From: Streptomyces regalis
GTDB lineage: Bacteria; Actinomycetota; Actinomycetes; Streptomycetales; Streptomycetaceae
Direction of reading: 5' to 3'
Assembly: GCF_001509475.1 (NCBI RefSeq)
Contig: NZ_LLZG01000419.1
Span: forward strand, 1-10,270
Length of the DNA stretch: 10,270 nt
Below the pieces are notes generated by a model, which had not been told where the DNA came from, did not search any database, and worked only from the letters and a program-made list of their open reading frames with translations. Positions 1 through 6,985 of this stretch are shown piece after piece (positions within the stretch are counted from its first letter, which is position 1; each line of letters begins with the position of its first letter). Position numbers and translations under genes: made by a program.

Positions 1-230
1 CCGGCGGAACCATGCGCGGACCCGGCCATCGGCTGGGAAGGCGCGCTGGCAGGACCCTGCGCAGGCATGGCGCCCGGGTTCGATGGCGTACCGGCGGAAG
101 CCTGCGTGAGGCCGGCGCCCGACTGAGGAGACGCCCCGGCGGGACCATGCGCGGACCCGGCCATCGGCTGGGAAGGCGCGCTGGCAGGTCCCTGCGCGGG
201 CCTGGCGCCCGGCTGGGCAGGCGTGCCTGC
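1..230 (-). repeat. In-frame 45-bp (15-residue) tandem repeat, five copies
   Basis: In the minus-strand protein, residues 251-325 read as five 15-residue units: AGTPAQPGARPAQGP, ASAPSQPMAGSAHGP, AGASPQSGAGLTQAS, AGTPSNPGAMPAQGP and ASAPSQPMAGSAHGS. There is also a 135-bp (45-residue) higher-order period. Bases 9-53 and 144-188 are identical over 45 bp, and bases 1-7 match 136-142, so units 2 and 5 are a recent duplication while units 1, 3 and 4 have drifted. The array may continue past the left edge. The period is a multiple of three, so copy-number change keeps the reading frame. Confidence 0.8.
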
Positions 231-980
231 GGGGAACGGGCGGTTGTCGGTCTCGGGCGGCGGCTCCGCGGGGATCGGACGGAGCCGGAAGGTGGTCTCC
301 GCGGCGGTCTCGGCGGGGGCGCCCGTGCGGCGGGGCGTCGAGGGACGGTCGGCCGGGCGGGGCGGGGCGGTGGGTGCGGCCTGTCCGGTGCCCTCTTGGC
401 GCAACGATCCGCCACTGTCGCGACGCCCGTCGCCGGCGTCGGCCCGCCCCGCCATGGGGGGCGCGTCCGGGAAGCGTGCCGAGGCACGGGGTGGGGGCGG
501 GGACGTGGGGGCGTCTGTGGCTGTGGAGGCGTCTGCGCCCGCCTCCCTGGTGCCGGCGTCGCTGCTCCGAGGCGAGGGCACTGCACCTGAGCCGTCCGAG
601 CCCGGCGATCCGGCCCAGGCACGCGGATCCGAGGTTCCGGCGCCGATGCCCTCGGTCTGCGGCGGCGCGGCGGCCTCGCCGCGCGACGGCACGGGACCGG
701 CAGCCCCCCGCCCCACGCCGGCACCGCCACGCACCGCTCCCTGCGGCACCGAACCCGGTCCACCGCCGACACCGCCAGGCACCGGTCCCTCCGTTCGCGA
801 ACCCTCACCGGTCGTCCGCGTGGCCTGCGCGTCCGGGACCGTCTGCTCACCCTGTGTGTCGCCGGCCGTCGGCGGCTGCGCGGGTCTCGGCTGTGGTGCG
901 GTCGGGCGGGGCGGGGTGGCGGGCGGTGGGGGTGCCGTGGGGCGTGGGGGGACGGGGGCGCGGCGCGCTTCCGTGCTCAT
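1..980 (-). CDS. Pro/Ala/Gly-rich low-complexity protein, 5' part only (C-terminus beyond left edge)
   Basis: An uninterrupted minus-strand frame of 326 codons runs from ATG at 980-978 to the left edge, so the C-terminal part is missing. I chose this start because a purine-rich stretch (GAGGAAACGGGGGG) lies just upstream. The N-terminus (MSTEARRAPVPPRPTAPP) is proline-rich. Residues about 70-105 are Gly/Val-rich, and the rest is Pro/Ala/Ser/Gly-rich with scattered charged residues. No signal peptide or hydrophobic segment is visible in the part present, so this is probably a disordered cytoplasmic or N-terminal region. A short less degenerate island, TTFRLRPIP, lies near residues 230-240. Residues 251-325 are five 15-residue repeats. 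I do not recognise the family; any folded domain would lie outside the window. Long open frames also exist on the plus strand here, a usual effect of such GC content, so strand choice rests on the start, the ribosome site and the in-frame repeat. Confidence 0.6.
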   Translation of the reverse strand, partial: MSTEARRAPVPPRPTAPPPPATPPRPTAPQPRPAQPPTAGDTQGEQTVPDAQATRTTGEGSRTEGPVPGGVGGGPGSVPQGAVRGGAGVGRGAAGPVPSRGEAAAPPQTEGIGAGTSDPRAWAGSPGSDGSGAVPSPRSSDAGTREAGADASTATDAPTSPPPPRASARFPDAPPMAGRADAGDGRRDSGGSLRQEGTGQAAPTAPPRPADRPSTPRRTGAPAETAAETTFRLRPIPAEPPPETDNRPFPAGTPAQPGARPAQGPASAPSQPMAGSAHGPAGASPQSGAGLTQASAGTPSNPGAMPAQGPASAPSQPMAGSAHGSA

Positions 981-1256
981 GCACCCCCCGTTTCCTCGTG
1001 CCCGGGCCCATCCTCGTACGCGGGCCGTCGTCGCGTTGTCCGTCTGCCCGGCGCGGACTCGTCCGACCAGGCACGCATACCCGCACGGGCGGGGTGTCAT
1101 CCGGGCGCGGTCGTGCGGCCGGGGCGTTCCCCACACATGCGTGCGCGTCACTCTACGGGTTGATCCTGAGCGAACGGGAACCAGTCCGGGACGCCGTGTG
1201 CATCTGCCCGGAACATCCCCCTACCCTGCGGTAATCCTGCATGGCAGGCTTCGTTC
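981..1256. promoter_or_regulatory. Divergent intergenic region between the Pro-rich gene and the PLP enzyme gene
   Basis: These 276 bp separate two divergent starts and so must hold promoters for both. I cannot assign convincing -35/-10 pairs. The minus strand has a TAGAGT hexamer (rc of 1153-1158), resembling a Streptomyces -10, but without a good -35 at 17-18 bp. The plus strand has only a weak ribosome site (GGCAGG, 1243-1248) before the ATG at 1257. Open frames crossing this region lack ribosome sites and I regard them as by-products of base composition. Confidence 0.4.
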
Positions 1257-2459
1257 ATGACTGCGCGCGCCGCCGACCGGGCCCGTTACGACCGGGCCAC
1301 CGCCCCTCTCGAAGCCCCTCTCGCGATCGTGGACCTGGACGCTTTCGACGCCAACGCGGACGACATGCTCCGCCGCGCCGGAGGAAAGCCGATCCGTGTC
1401 GCCAGCAAGTCCGTACGCTGCCGTGCCCTGCTGGAGCGGGTGCTCGCGAAGGACGGGTTCGCGGGGATCATGTCCTTCACGCTCGCCGAGTCCCTGTGGC
1501 TGGCGCGGTCCGGGTTCGAGGACGTTCTCCTCGCCTATCCGTCCGCCGACCGCGCCGCGTTCGCCGAGCTGACCAGTGATCCCAAGCTCGCCTCCGCCGT
1601 CACCGTGATGATCGACGATCCGGCACAGCTCCGGTTCATCGACGAGGCCCGGGACGGCGGGCGTGAAGTCGTGCGGGTCTGCCTGGAGTTGGACACCTCG
1701 CTGAAGCTGCTCGGCGGGCGCGTGCGCGTCGGCGCCCGGCGTTCGCCGCTGCACTCCCCCGCCCAGGTCGCCGACATGGCCCGGGTCGTCGCCCGGCGGC
1801 CCGGGTTCGAGGTGGTCGGGATCATGGCGTACGAGGGGCACATCGCCGGGGTCGGGGACGCCGTCGCCGGGCGGCCGCTGCGGTCGCGGGCGATCCGGCT
1901 GATGCAGGCCACCGCGCGGCGTGAACTCGCCGAGCGGCGGGCCGAAGTGGTGCGGGCCGTGCGGGCCGTCGCCCCCGGCCTGGAGTTCGTCAACGGCGGC
2001 GGCACCGGGAGCGTGCAGTACACCGCGGCCGAGGACTGCGTCACCGAGATCGGAGCCGGGTCGGGGCTGTACGTCCCGCGGCTGTTCGACAACTACACGT
2101 CCTTCAGCGGGCGTCCGGCCGCCCTCTTCGCCCAGCCCGTCGTGCGCAGGCCGGGTGTGGGGGTCGTCACCGTCCTCGGCGGCGGGTACCCGGCGTCCGG
2201 GGCGCCCGGCGCCGACCGGCTGCCGGTGCCGTATCTGCCCGAGGGGCTGCGCTACGACCCCCAGGAAGGGCCCGGCGAGGTGCAGACGCCGCTGCTCGGC
2301 TCCCCCGCGGACGATCTGCTGATCGGCGACAAGGTGTGGTTCCGGCACGCCAAGGCGGGTGAGCTGTGCGAGCGGTTCGAGAAGCTCCACCTCATCGAGG
2401 GGGACTCGGTGACGGCCACCGTGCCGACGTACCGGGGTGAGGGGCACACCTTCCTGTAG
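1257..2459 (+). CDS. PLP-dependent amino acid deaminase/aldolase, D-serine dehydratase/D-threonine aldolase-like
   Basis: A 400-residue protein of the alanine racemase-fold group that holds D-threonine aldolase and eukaryotic-type D-serine dehydratase. The N-terminal PLP barrel begins near residue 20 (APLAIVDLDAFDAN). K51 in RVASKS is the expected Schiff-base lysine. VNGGGTGS (245-252) and EIGAGSGLY (264-272) fit the phosphate-binding and late-barrel segments. The C-terminal beta domain carries FRHAKAGELCERF, with H364 and C371 where family members bind a divalent metal. The reaction (dehydration of a D-hydroxy-amino acid, or retro-aldol cleavage of a beta-hydroxy amino acid) and substrate cannot be fixed from sequence. 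Length fits the family. The ATG at 1257 has only a weak ribosome site but is the first good start before the conserved barrel. It is convergent with the next gene across a 30-bp gap, so it is probably an independent unit rather than part of the GlnA locus. Confidence 0.88.
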   Translation: MTARAADRARYDRATAPLEAPLAIVDLDAFDANADDMLRRAGGKPIRVASKSVRCRALLERVLAKDGFAGIMSFTLAESLWLARSGFEDVLLAYPSADRAAFAELTSDPKLASAVTVMIDDPAQLRFIDEARDGGREVVRVCLELDTSLKLLGGRVRVGARRSPLHSPAQVADMARVVARRPGFEVVGIMAYEGHIAGVGDAVAGRPLRSRAIRLMQATARRELAERRAEVVRAVRAVAPGLEFVNGGGTGSVQYTAAEDCVTEIGAGSGLYVPRLFDNYTSFSGRPAALFAQPVVRRPGVGVVTVLGGGYPASGAPGADRLPVPYLPEGLRYDPQEGPGEVQTPLLGSPADDLLIGDKVWFRHAKAGELCERFEKLHLIEGDSVTATVPTYRGEGHTFL

Positions 2460-2465
2460 CCAGTG

Positions 2466-2495
2466 CCCTGTGGCTCGGTTCCCTGTGGCTCAGTC
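2466..2495. repeat. Tandem 15-bp duplication in the convergent gap
   Basis: CCCTGTGGCTCGGTT (2466-2480) is followed at once by CCCTGTGGCTCAGTC (2481-2495), with 13 of 15 bases the same. The second copy overlaps the stop codon and last codon of the DUF2510 gene (stop at 2490-2492, minus strand). A short dyad (AGCCA 2458-2462 with TGGCT 2471-2475, 8-nt loop) overlaps the first copy. It could act as a weak bidirectional terminator between the convergent genes, but the stem is only 5 bp and there is no T-tract. Confidence 0.6.
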
Positions 2496-3404
2496 CGTCG
2501 TGGGCCGGATGCCCCGGGTGAGGCGGTCCATGTCGGCCGGCGGCGGCCCGTCCTCGCCCGCGTCGAAGACGTAACGGACGATGACCGGCGCCTCGGTGCC
2601 GATGGGGGACGCGAAGGCGAGGGACTGGACGTATCCGCCCGGTCCCTCGGCGGTCCTGACCCGCCAGCGCACGAAGTAGCCGGTGCGGCCCGCCACCTTG
2701 ACCTGGCCGGACTTGACGACCTGATGGGACTCGAGGCCGCCGAAGGGGCGCCGGCCGAAACGGTCGCGGTCGTAGGCCTCGCCGGCCGCCTGCTTGATGT
2801 CCGCCCTGGCGAGGGCCTCGAGGGACGCCTCGCCGTTCTGGGCCGCCGTGCGCGAGACGACCTTGCCGTGCCGGCAGAAGCCGAAGTCGTCGCCGGGGCA
2901 TTCGTAGGTGCCGTCCGTGGCCATGAGGACGTCGGGCTCGGTGAAGGTCTGCGGCCTGACCCAGCCGTTGAGCAACGGCAGGGTGATGCCGTTGAGTTGG
3001 TCCACCACGACGGCCGGGTCGTCGGCGGAGGGCTCGGAGGTGGACGCCGACGGGGTGGGGGTGGCGGTGGCCGGCTCACTGGTCGCGGGCTCGGAGGTCG
3101 CGAGCGTCGGCGCGGTGTTCACCTCCGCGCCCCCGCCGTCCTCGCCGAGGACGATCGCGCCCGTGACGATCGCGGTGACCAGGACTGCTCCGGCGGCGGT
3201 GAGGGCGATGACCTTGGACCGCTGCGCGGAGGCATCACCGGCGGCCGGCGGACCGGGTACCGGCGGGCCGGGCGGCGTCGGCACCGGCGGTCCCGGAACC
3301 TCGGGAGCGCGCCGGTGCTCGGTCCAGGCCGTTCCGTCCCACCAGCGCTCCAGATGCGGGGCGGAGGGGTCGCGGTACCAGCCGGGCTGGGGTGTCATGC
3401 TCAT
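2490..3404 (-). CDS. DUF2510-domain single-pass membrane protein
   Basis: A 304-residue protein with three parts. Residues 5-31 form a DUF2510 module (PGWYRDPS...RWWDGTAWTEH), a small Trp-rich domain common at the N-terminus of actinobacterial membrane proteins. Residues 33-60 are a Pro-rich linker. Residues 65-86 are one hydrophobic transmembrane helix, with no signal-peptidase site seen. A Ser/Thr/Pro-rich stalk (97-130) leads to an unassigned domain of about 170 residues that is probably extracytoplasmic and includes C169 and C177, a possible disulfide. The ATG at 3404 was chosen because the DUF2510 motif follows at once; a second ATG lies two codons on, and neither has a strong ribosome site. 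The gene begins 20 bp after the SDR stop, so it is probably co-transcribed with or read through from the operon. No function for DUF2510 is established, and a link to the catabolic genes is unproven. Confidence 0.85.
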   Translation of the reverse strand: MSMTPQPGWYRDPSAPHLERWWDGTAWTEHRRAPEVPGPPVPTPPGPPVPGPPAAGDASAQRSKVIALTAAGAVLVTAIVTGAIVLGEDGGGAEVNTAPTLATSEPATSEPATATPTPSASTSEPSADDPAVVVDQLNGITLPLLNGWVRPQTFTEPDVLMATDGTYECPGDDFGFCRHGKVVSRTAAQNGEASLEALARADIKQAAGEAYDRDRFGRRPFGGLESHQVVKSGQVKVAGRTGYFVRWRVRTAEGPGGYVQSLAFASPIGTEAPVIVRYVFDAGEDGPPPADMDRLTRGIRPTTD

Positions 3405-3424
3405 CCCGGCCACTGTAGGACGGC

Positions 3425-4216
3425 CTACAGCGGCGTGACGTACGCCCCCGAGATTCCGCCGTCGACCAGGAAGTCGGTGGCGTTCACGAAGGAGGAGTCG
3501 TCGCTGGCCAGGAAGGCGACGGCGGCGGCGATCTCCTCGGCCTCGGCGAAACGGCCGACCGGAATGTGGACCAGGCGGCGCGCGGCGCGCTCGGGATCCT
3601 TGGCGAACAGCTCCTGGAGGAGGGGGGTGTTGACCGGTCCCGGGCACAGGGCGTTGACCCGGATGCCGTCGCGGGCGAACTGCACGCCCAGTTCGCGGGA
3701 CATGGCGAGGACCCCGCCCTTGGAGGCGGTGTACGAGATCTGCGAGGTCGCCGCGCCCATCCGGGCCACGAAGGACGCCGTGTTGATGATGGAGCCCTTG
3801 CCCTGCTGCCGCATGTAGGGGATGGCGGCCTTGCAGCACAGGTAGACGGAGGTGAGGTTGACCTCCTGGACGCGCTTCCAGGCCTCCAGGCCGGTCTCCA
3901 GGATGGAGTCGTCGTCGGGCGGCGAGATGCCGGCGTTGTTGAAGGCGATGTCGACGCTGCCGTAGGTGTCGTACGCCGTCTTGAAGAGCGCCTCCACCTG
4001 CTCGGGGTCGGTGACGTCGACCTTCACGAAGATCCCGCCGACCTCCTCGGCGGCGGCCTTGCCGCGCTGTTCGTCGACGTCGCCGCAGACGACGTGCGCG
4101 CCCTCGGAGGCGAGGCGGCGGGCGGTGGCGAGGCCGATGCCGCTGCCGGCTCCGGTGATGACAGCCGTACGGCCCACCAGGCGGCGGCAGATGATTCCCT
4201 CGGTGTTGTCGGTCAT
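3425..4216 (-). CDS. Short-chain dehydrogenase/reductase, likely oxidising the gamma-glutamylated amino alcohol
   Basis: A 263-residue classical SDR with every signature in place. The cofactor glycine motif is T21-GAGSGIG-28. D46 at the end of beta-2 favours NAD over NADP. D67 sits by the adenine pocket, NNAG is at 93-96, and N120, S148, Y162 and K166 form the catalytic tetrad (YTASK). The C-terminal DFLVDGG motif is typical. The ATG at 4216 is preceded by GGAGG about 12 nt upstream, inside the end of the aldehyde dehydrogenase gene, whose stop is 7 bp away. Such proteins are often auto-named 3-oxoacyl-ACP reductase, but there are no fatty acid genes here. Between an aldehyde dehydrogenase and a glutamyl-amine ligase, the natural inferred role is NAD-dependent oxidation of gamma-glutamylethanolamide to its aldehyde. 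Family assignment is firm; the substrate is inferred. Confidence 0.92.
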   Translation of the reverse strand: MTDNTEGIICRRLVGRTAVITGAGSGIGLATARRLASEGAHVVCGDVDEQRGKAAAEEVGGIFVKVDVTDPEQVEALFKTAYDTYGSVDIAFNNAGISPPDDDSILETGLEAWKRVQEVNLTSVYLCCKAAIPYMRQQGKGSIINTASFVARMGAATSQISYTASKGGVLAMSRELGVQFARDGIRVNALCPGPVNTPLLQELFAKDPERAARRLVHIPVGRFAEAEEIAAAVAFLASDDSSFVNATDFLVDGGISGAYVTPL

Positions 4217-4223
4217 GAGCGGC

Positions 4224-5618
4224 TCAGGCCTCCGTGCTCTCTGTGCTTTTCGTGCTGATGAAGACGTTCTTGGTTTCGGTGAAGGCGGTCAGGGCGTCCG
4301 GTCCCAGCTCGCGGCCGATGCCGGACTGCTTGAAGCCGCCGAAGGGGGTCCAGTAGCGAACACTGGAGTGGGAGTTGACGGACAGGTTGCCGGCCCGGAC
4401 CGCCTGGGAGACGCGCAGGGCGCGGCCGACGTCACGGGTCCAGATGGAGCCGGAGAGGCCGTAGTCGGTGGCGTTGGCGAGCGCCACGGCCTCCGCCTCG
4501 TCCTCGAAGGGGAGGACGACGGCGACCGGGCCGAAGACCTCCTCGACGGCCACGCGCGCGTGCGGGTCGACGCCGGTGAGGACAGTGGGCGGGAACCAGA
4601 AGCCGGGGCCCTCGGGGGCCTTGCCGCGGATGCCGTCAAAGTCGTCGGTGACGTACGAACGGACGCGCTCCAGCTGGACCTTGGAGATCAGCGGGCCCAT
4701 GTCGGTCTTCTCGTCGGCCGGGTCGCCGACCGTCACCGCCTCGATCGCGGGGCTCAGCAGCTCCAGGAGGCGGTCGTAGGCGGAGCGCTGGACGAGGATG
4801 CGGGTGCGGGCGCAGCAGTCCTGGCCGGAGTTGTCGAGGAAGGACATGGGGGCGGCGGCCGCGGCGGCTTCGAGGTCGGCGTCGGCGAAGACGATGTTGG
4901 GGCTCTTGCCGCCGAGTTCGAGGGTGACGCGCTTGAGGAGCGCGGAGCCCTTTGCCAACACCTGTTTGCCCACGGTCGTCGACCCGGTGAAGACGATCTT
5001 TGCGACGCCCGGGTGCTCGACGAGGGCGTTGCCCGCGACGGGACCGTGGCCGGGCAGCACCTGGAACAGGCCCTCCGGAAGCCCGGCCTCCAGGGCGAGT
5101 TCGGCCAGCCGCATTGCGGTCAGTGGGGTCGTCTCGGCGGGCTTGAGGATGACCGCGTTGCCGGCCGCGAGCGCCGGCGCCGTGCCCCAGGCCGCGATCG
5201 GCATCGGGAAGTTCCAGGGCGCGATGACCCCGACGACGCCGAGCGGTTCGAGGATCGTCACGTTCAGGCCGCCGGGCACGGGGATCTGGCGGCCGGTCAG
5301 CCGCTCCACTCCCCCGGCCGCGTAGTCGAGCAGATCGCGGACGTTGCCCGCCTCCCAGCGGGCGTTGCCGACGGTGTGCCCGGCCTCGCGGACCTCCAAC
5401 TGGGCGAGCTCTTCGAGGTGTTCGTCGACGGCGACGGCGAACCGGCGCAGCAGCCGGGCGCGTTCGCCGGGCGCGAGGGCGGCCCACCCGGACTGCGCCA
5501 ACGCGCCGCGTACGACGGCGGCGTCCACGTCGGCCGCGGTGGCGGCCGGGACGGTGGCGACGACCTCTTCGGTGGCCGGATTGAGTACCTGGAGCTGGTC
5601 GGACAAGAAGGGCCTCAC
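4224..5618 (-). CDS. NAD(P)-dependent aldehyde dehydrogenase (PuuC/aminobutyraldehyde dehydrogenase-like)
   Basis: A 464-residue ALDH-superfamily enzyme of normal length. Visible motifs are NPATEE near the N-terminus, PWNFP with N136 (oxyanion hole), K159 in LKPAE (cofactor), FTGST (210-214, Rossmann turn), LELGGK with general base E234, GQDC with catalytic C268, and EEVFGP (359-364). GQDC is the form seen in aminobutyraldehyde dehydrogenases such as PatD. A second cysteine, C269, follows at once. The GTG start at 5618 overlaps the preceding GlnA stop by 4 bp (GTGA), suggesting translational coupling. A TTG at 5606 has a better placed GAGG six nucleotides upstream and would give 460 residues (SDQLQVLNPATEE after the initiator), so the exact start is open. 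Its inferred role is oxidising the gamma-glutamyl aldehyde made by the SDR to gamma-glutamylglycine. Confidence 0.93.
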   Translation of the reverse strand: MRPFLSDQLQVLNPATEEVVATVPAATAADVDAAVVRGALAQSGWAALAPGERARLLRRFAVAVDEHLEELAQLEVREAGHTVGNARWEAGNVRDLLDYAAGGVERLTGRQIPVPGGLNVTILEPLGVVGVIAPWNFPMPIAAWGTAPALAAGNAVILKPAETTPLTAMRLAELALEAGLPEGLFQVLPGHGPVAGNALVEHPGVAKIVFTGSTTVGKQVLAKGSALLKRVTLELGGKSPNIVFADADLEAAAAAAPMSFLDNSGQDCCARTRILVQRSAYDRLLELLSPAIEAVTVGDPADEKTDMGPLISKVQLERVRSYVTDDFDGIRGKAPEGPGFWFPPTVLTGVDPHARVAVEEVFGPVAVVLPFEDEAEAVALANATDYGLSGSIWTRDVGRALRVSQAVRAGNLSVNSHSSVRYWTPFGGFKQSGIGRELGPDALTAFTETKNVFISTKSTESTEA

Positions 5619-6985
5619 ATGCGTTCGAAGGAGCGGCGCAGCTCCCAGTCGGTGACCGCGGCGTCGAAGGCGTCCAGCTCGACGCGCGCCATGTTGCGGT
5701 AGTGCGCGACGACCTCGTCGCCGAAGGCGGCCTTGGCGATCGGGCTGTTCTCCCAGAGCTCGGCGGCCTCGCGCAGCGTCGTCGGGACGTGCTCGAAGTC
5801 GGCGGCGTAGGCGTTGCCGGGGCACGGCTCGGGCAGCTCCAGCTTCTGCTCGATGCCGTAGAGGCCGGCCGCGACCAGTCCGGCCACGGCGAGGTGCGGG
5901 TTGACGTCGCCGCCGGGGAGCCGGTTCTCGAAGCGCATCGAGCGGCCGTGGCCGACGACGCGCAGGGCGCAGGTGCGGTTGTCGTAGCCCCAGGCGACGG
6001 CGGTCGGGGCGAAGGAGCCCGGCTGGAACCGCTTGTAGGAGTTGATGTTGGGAGCGTAGAGCAGGGAGAAGTCGCGCAGGGCGGCCAGCTGTCCGGCGAG
6101 GAAGTGCCGCATGACCTCGGACATGCCACCGGGGTCGTCCGAGGATCCGGCCATGGCGTTGTTCCCGGCCGGGTCGGCGAGCGAGAGGTGGATGTGGCAG
6201 GAGTTGCCCTCGCGCTCGTTGTACTTGGCCATGAAGGTGATCGAGACGCCCTCCTGGGCGGCGATCTCCTTGGCGCCGGTCTTGTAGACGGCGTGTTGGT
6301 CGCAGGTGACCAGGGCGTCGTCGTACTTGAAGGCGATCTCGTGCTGGCCGGGGTTGCACTCGCCCTTGGCGGACTCGACGGTGAGGCCGGCGCCTGTCAT
6401 CTCGTTGCGGATGCGGCGCAGCAGGGGCTCGATGCGTCCGGTGCCGAGGACCGAGTAGTCGATGTTGTACTGGTTGGCCGGGGTCAGCCCGCGGTAGTTC
6501 GCGTCCCAGGCCTGCTCGTAGGTGTCCTTGAAGACGATGAACTCCAGCTCGGTGCCGACCTTGGCCGTGTACCCGTGCTCGGCGAGGCGTTCCAGCTGGC
6601 GGCGCAGGATCTGGCGGGGTGCGGCCACCACCGGGGAGCCGTCGTTCCAGGCGAGGTCGGCGACGAGCATGGCCGTACCGGCGTTCCAGGGCACTCGGCG
6701 GAGCGTGGCCAGGTCGGGGTGCATGGCGAAGTCGCCGTAGCCGCGGTCCCAGGAGGACATGGCGTAGCCGTCGACGGTGTTCATCTCGGTGTCGACGGCG
6801 AGGAGGTAGTTGCAGCCCTCGGTGCCGTGGTGGAGCACCTCGTCGAGGAAGAAGCGGGCGGCGAACCGCTTGCCCTGGAGCCGCCCTTGCATATCGGGGA
6901 AGGCCAGGACGACAGTGTCGATCTCACCGCTCGCGACGAGGGCATGCAGCTCCTCGACGCTCAGCGGGGGTGTGCGGTCTGCCAC
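5615..6985 (-). CDS. glnA4: GlnA4-like glutamine synthetase family enzyme, probable gamma-glutamylethanolamide synthetase
   Basis: A 456-residue type I GS-fold protein. The GTG at 6985 is preceded by GGAGG with 7-nt spacing. The N-terminal beta-grasp half carries VVLAFPDMQGRLQGKR (25-40). The catalytic domain has metal ligands E146 and E148 (GTELEF), E209 (KGECNPGQHE), E216, H264 (CHIH) and E353 (RFENRLPGGD), ATP/Glu-site residues INSYKRF (314-320), and NRT near 336-338. The N-terminus and active-site loops resemble PuuA/GlnA3/GlnA4 proteins rather than housekeeping GlnA, and I see no adenylylation-loop tyrosine motif. Such enzymes join glutamate to an amine using ATP. Streptomyces coelicolor GlnA4 is reported to act on ethanolamine. 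The neighbouring ethanolamine-type permease, SDR and aldehyde dehydrogenase favour the same substrate here, but sequence alone does not exclude another small amine. It is first gene of the leftward operon. Confidence 0.9.
   Translation of the reverse strand: MADRTPPLSVEELHALVASGEIDTVVLAFPDMQGRLQGKRFAARFFLDEVLHHGTEGCNYLLAVDTEMNTVDGYAMSSWDRGYGDFAMHPDLATLRRVPWNAGTAMLVADLAWNDGSPVVAAPRQILRRQLERLAEHGYTAKVGTELEFIVFKDTYEQAWDANYRGLTPANQYNIDYSVLGTGRIEPLLRRIRNEMTGAGLTVESAKGECNPGQHEIAFKYDDALVTCDQHAVYKTGAKEIAAQEGVSITFMAKYNEREGNSCHIHLSLADPAGNNAMAGSSDDPGGMSEVMRHFLAGQLAALRDFSLLYAPNINSYKRFQPGSFAPTAVAWGYDNRTCALRVVGHGRSMRFENRLPGGDVNPHLAVAGLVAAGLYGIEQKLELPEPCPGNAYAADFEHVPTTLREAAELWENSPIAKAAFGDEVVAHYRNMARVELDAFDAAVTDWELRRSFERM

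Noticed and set aside
223..1260. Plus-strand open frame of 345 codons over the left region
   Set aside because: It lies opposite the minus-strand gene with the in-frame 15-residue repeat, lacks a clear ribosome site and has no recognisable protein motif.
2463..3818. Plus-strand open frame of 451 codons
   Set aside because: It is antisense to the DUF2510 and SDR genes, whose domains are clear; it is a by-product of GC-biased third positions.
3425..4216. 3-oxoacyl-ACP reductase (FabG) of fatty acid synthesis
   Set aside because: The SDR motifs are generic, D46 favours NAD over NADPH, and no fatty acid genes are nearby.
5615..6985. Housekeeping glutamine synthetase GlnA
   Set aside because: The flanking genes are amine-catabolic and the N-terminus and loops look like the PuuA/GlnA3/GlnA4 group; metal ligands alone do not distinguish them.
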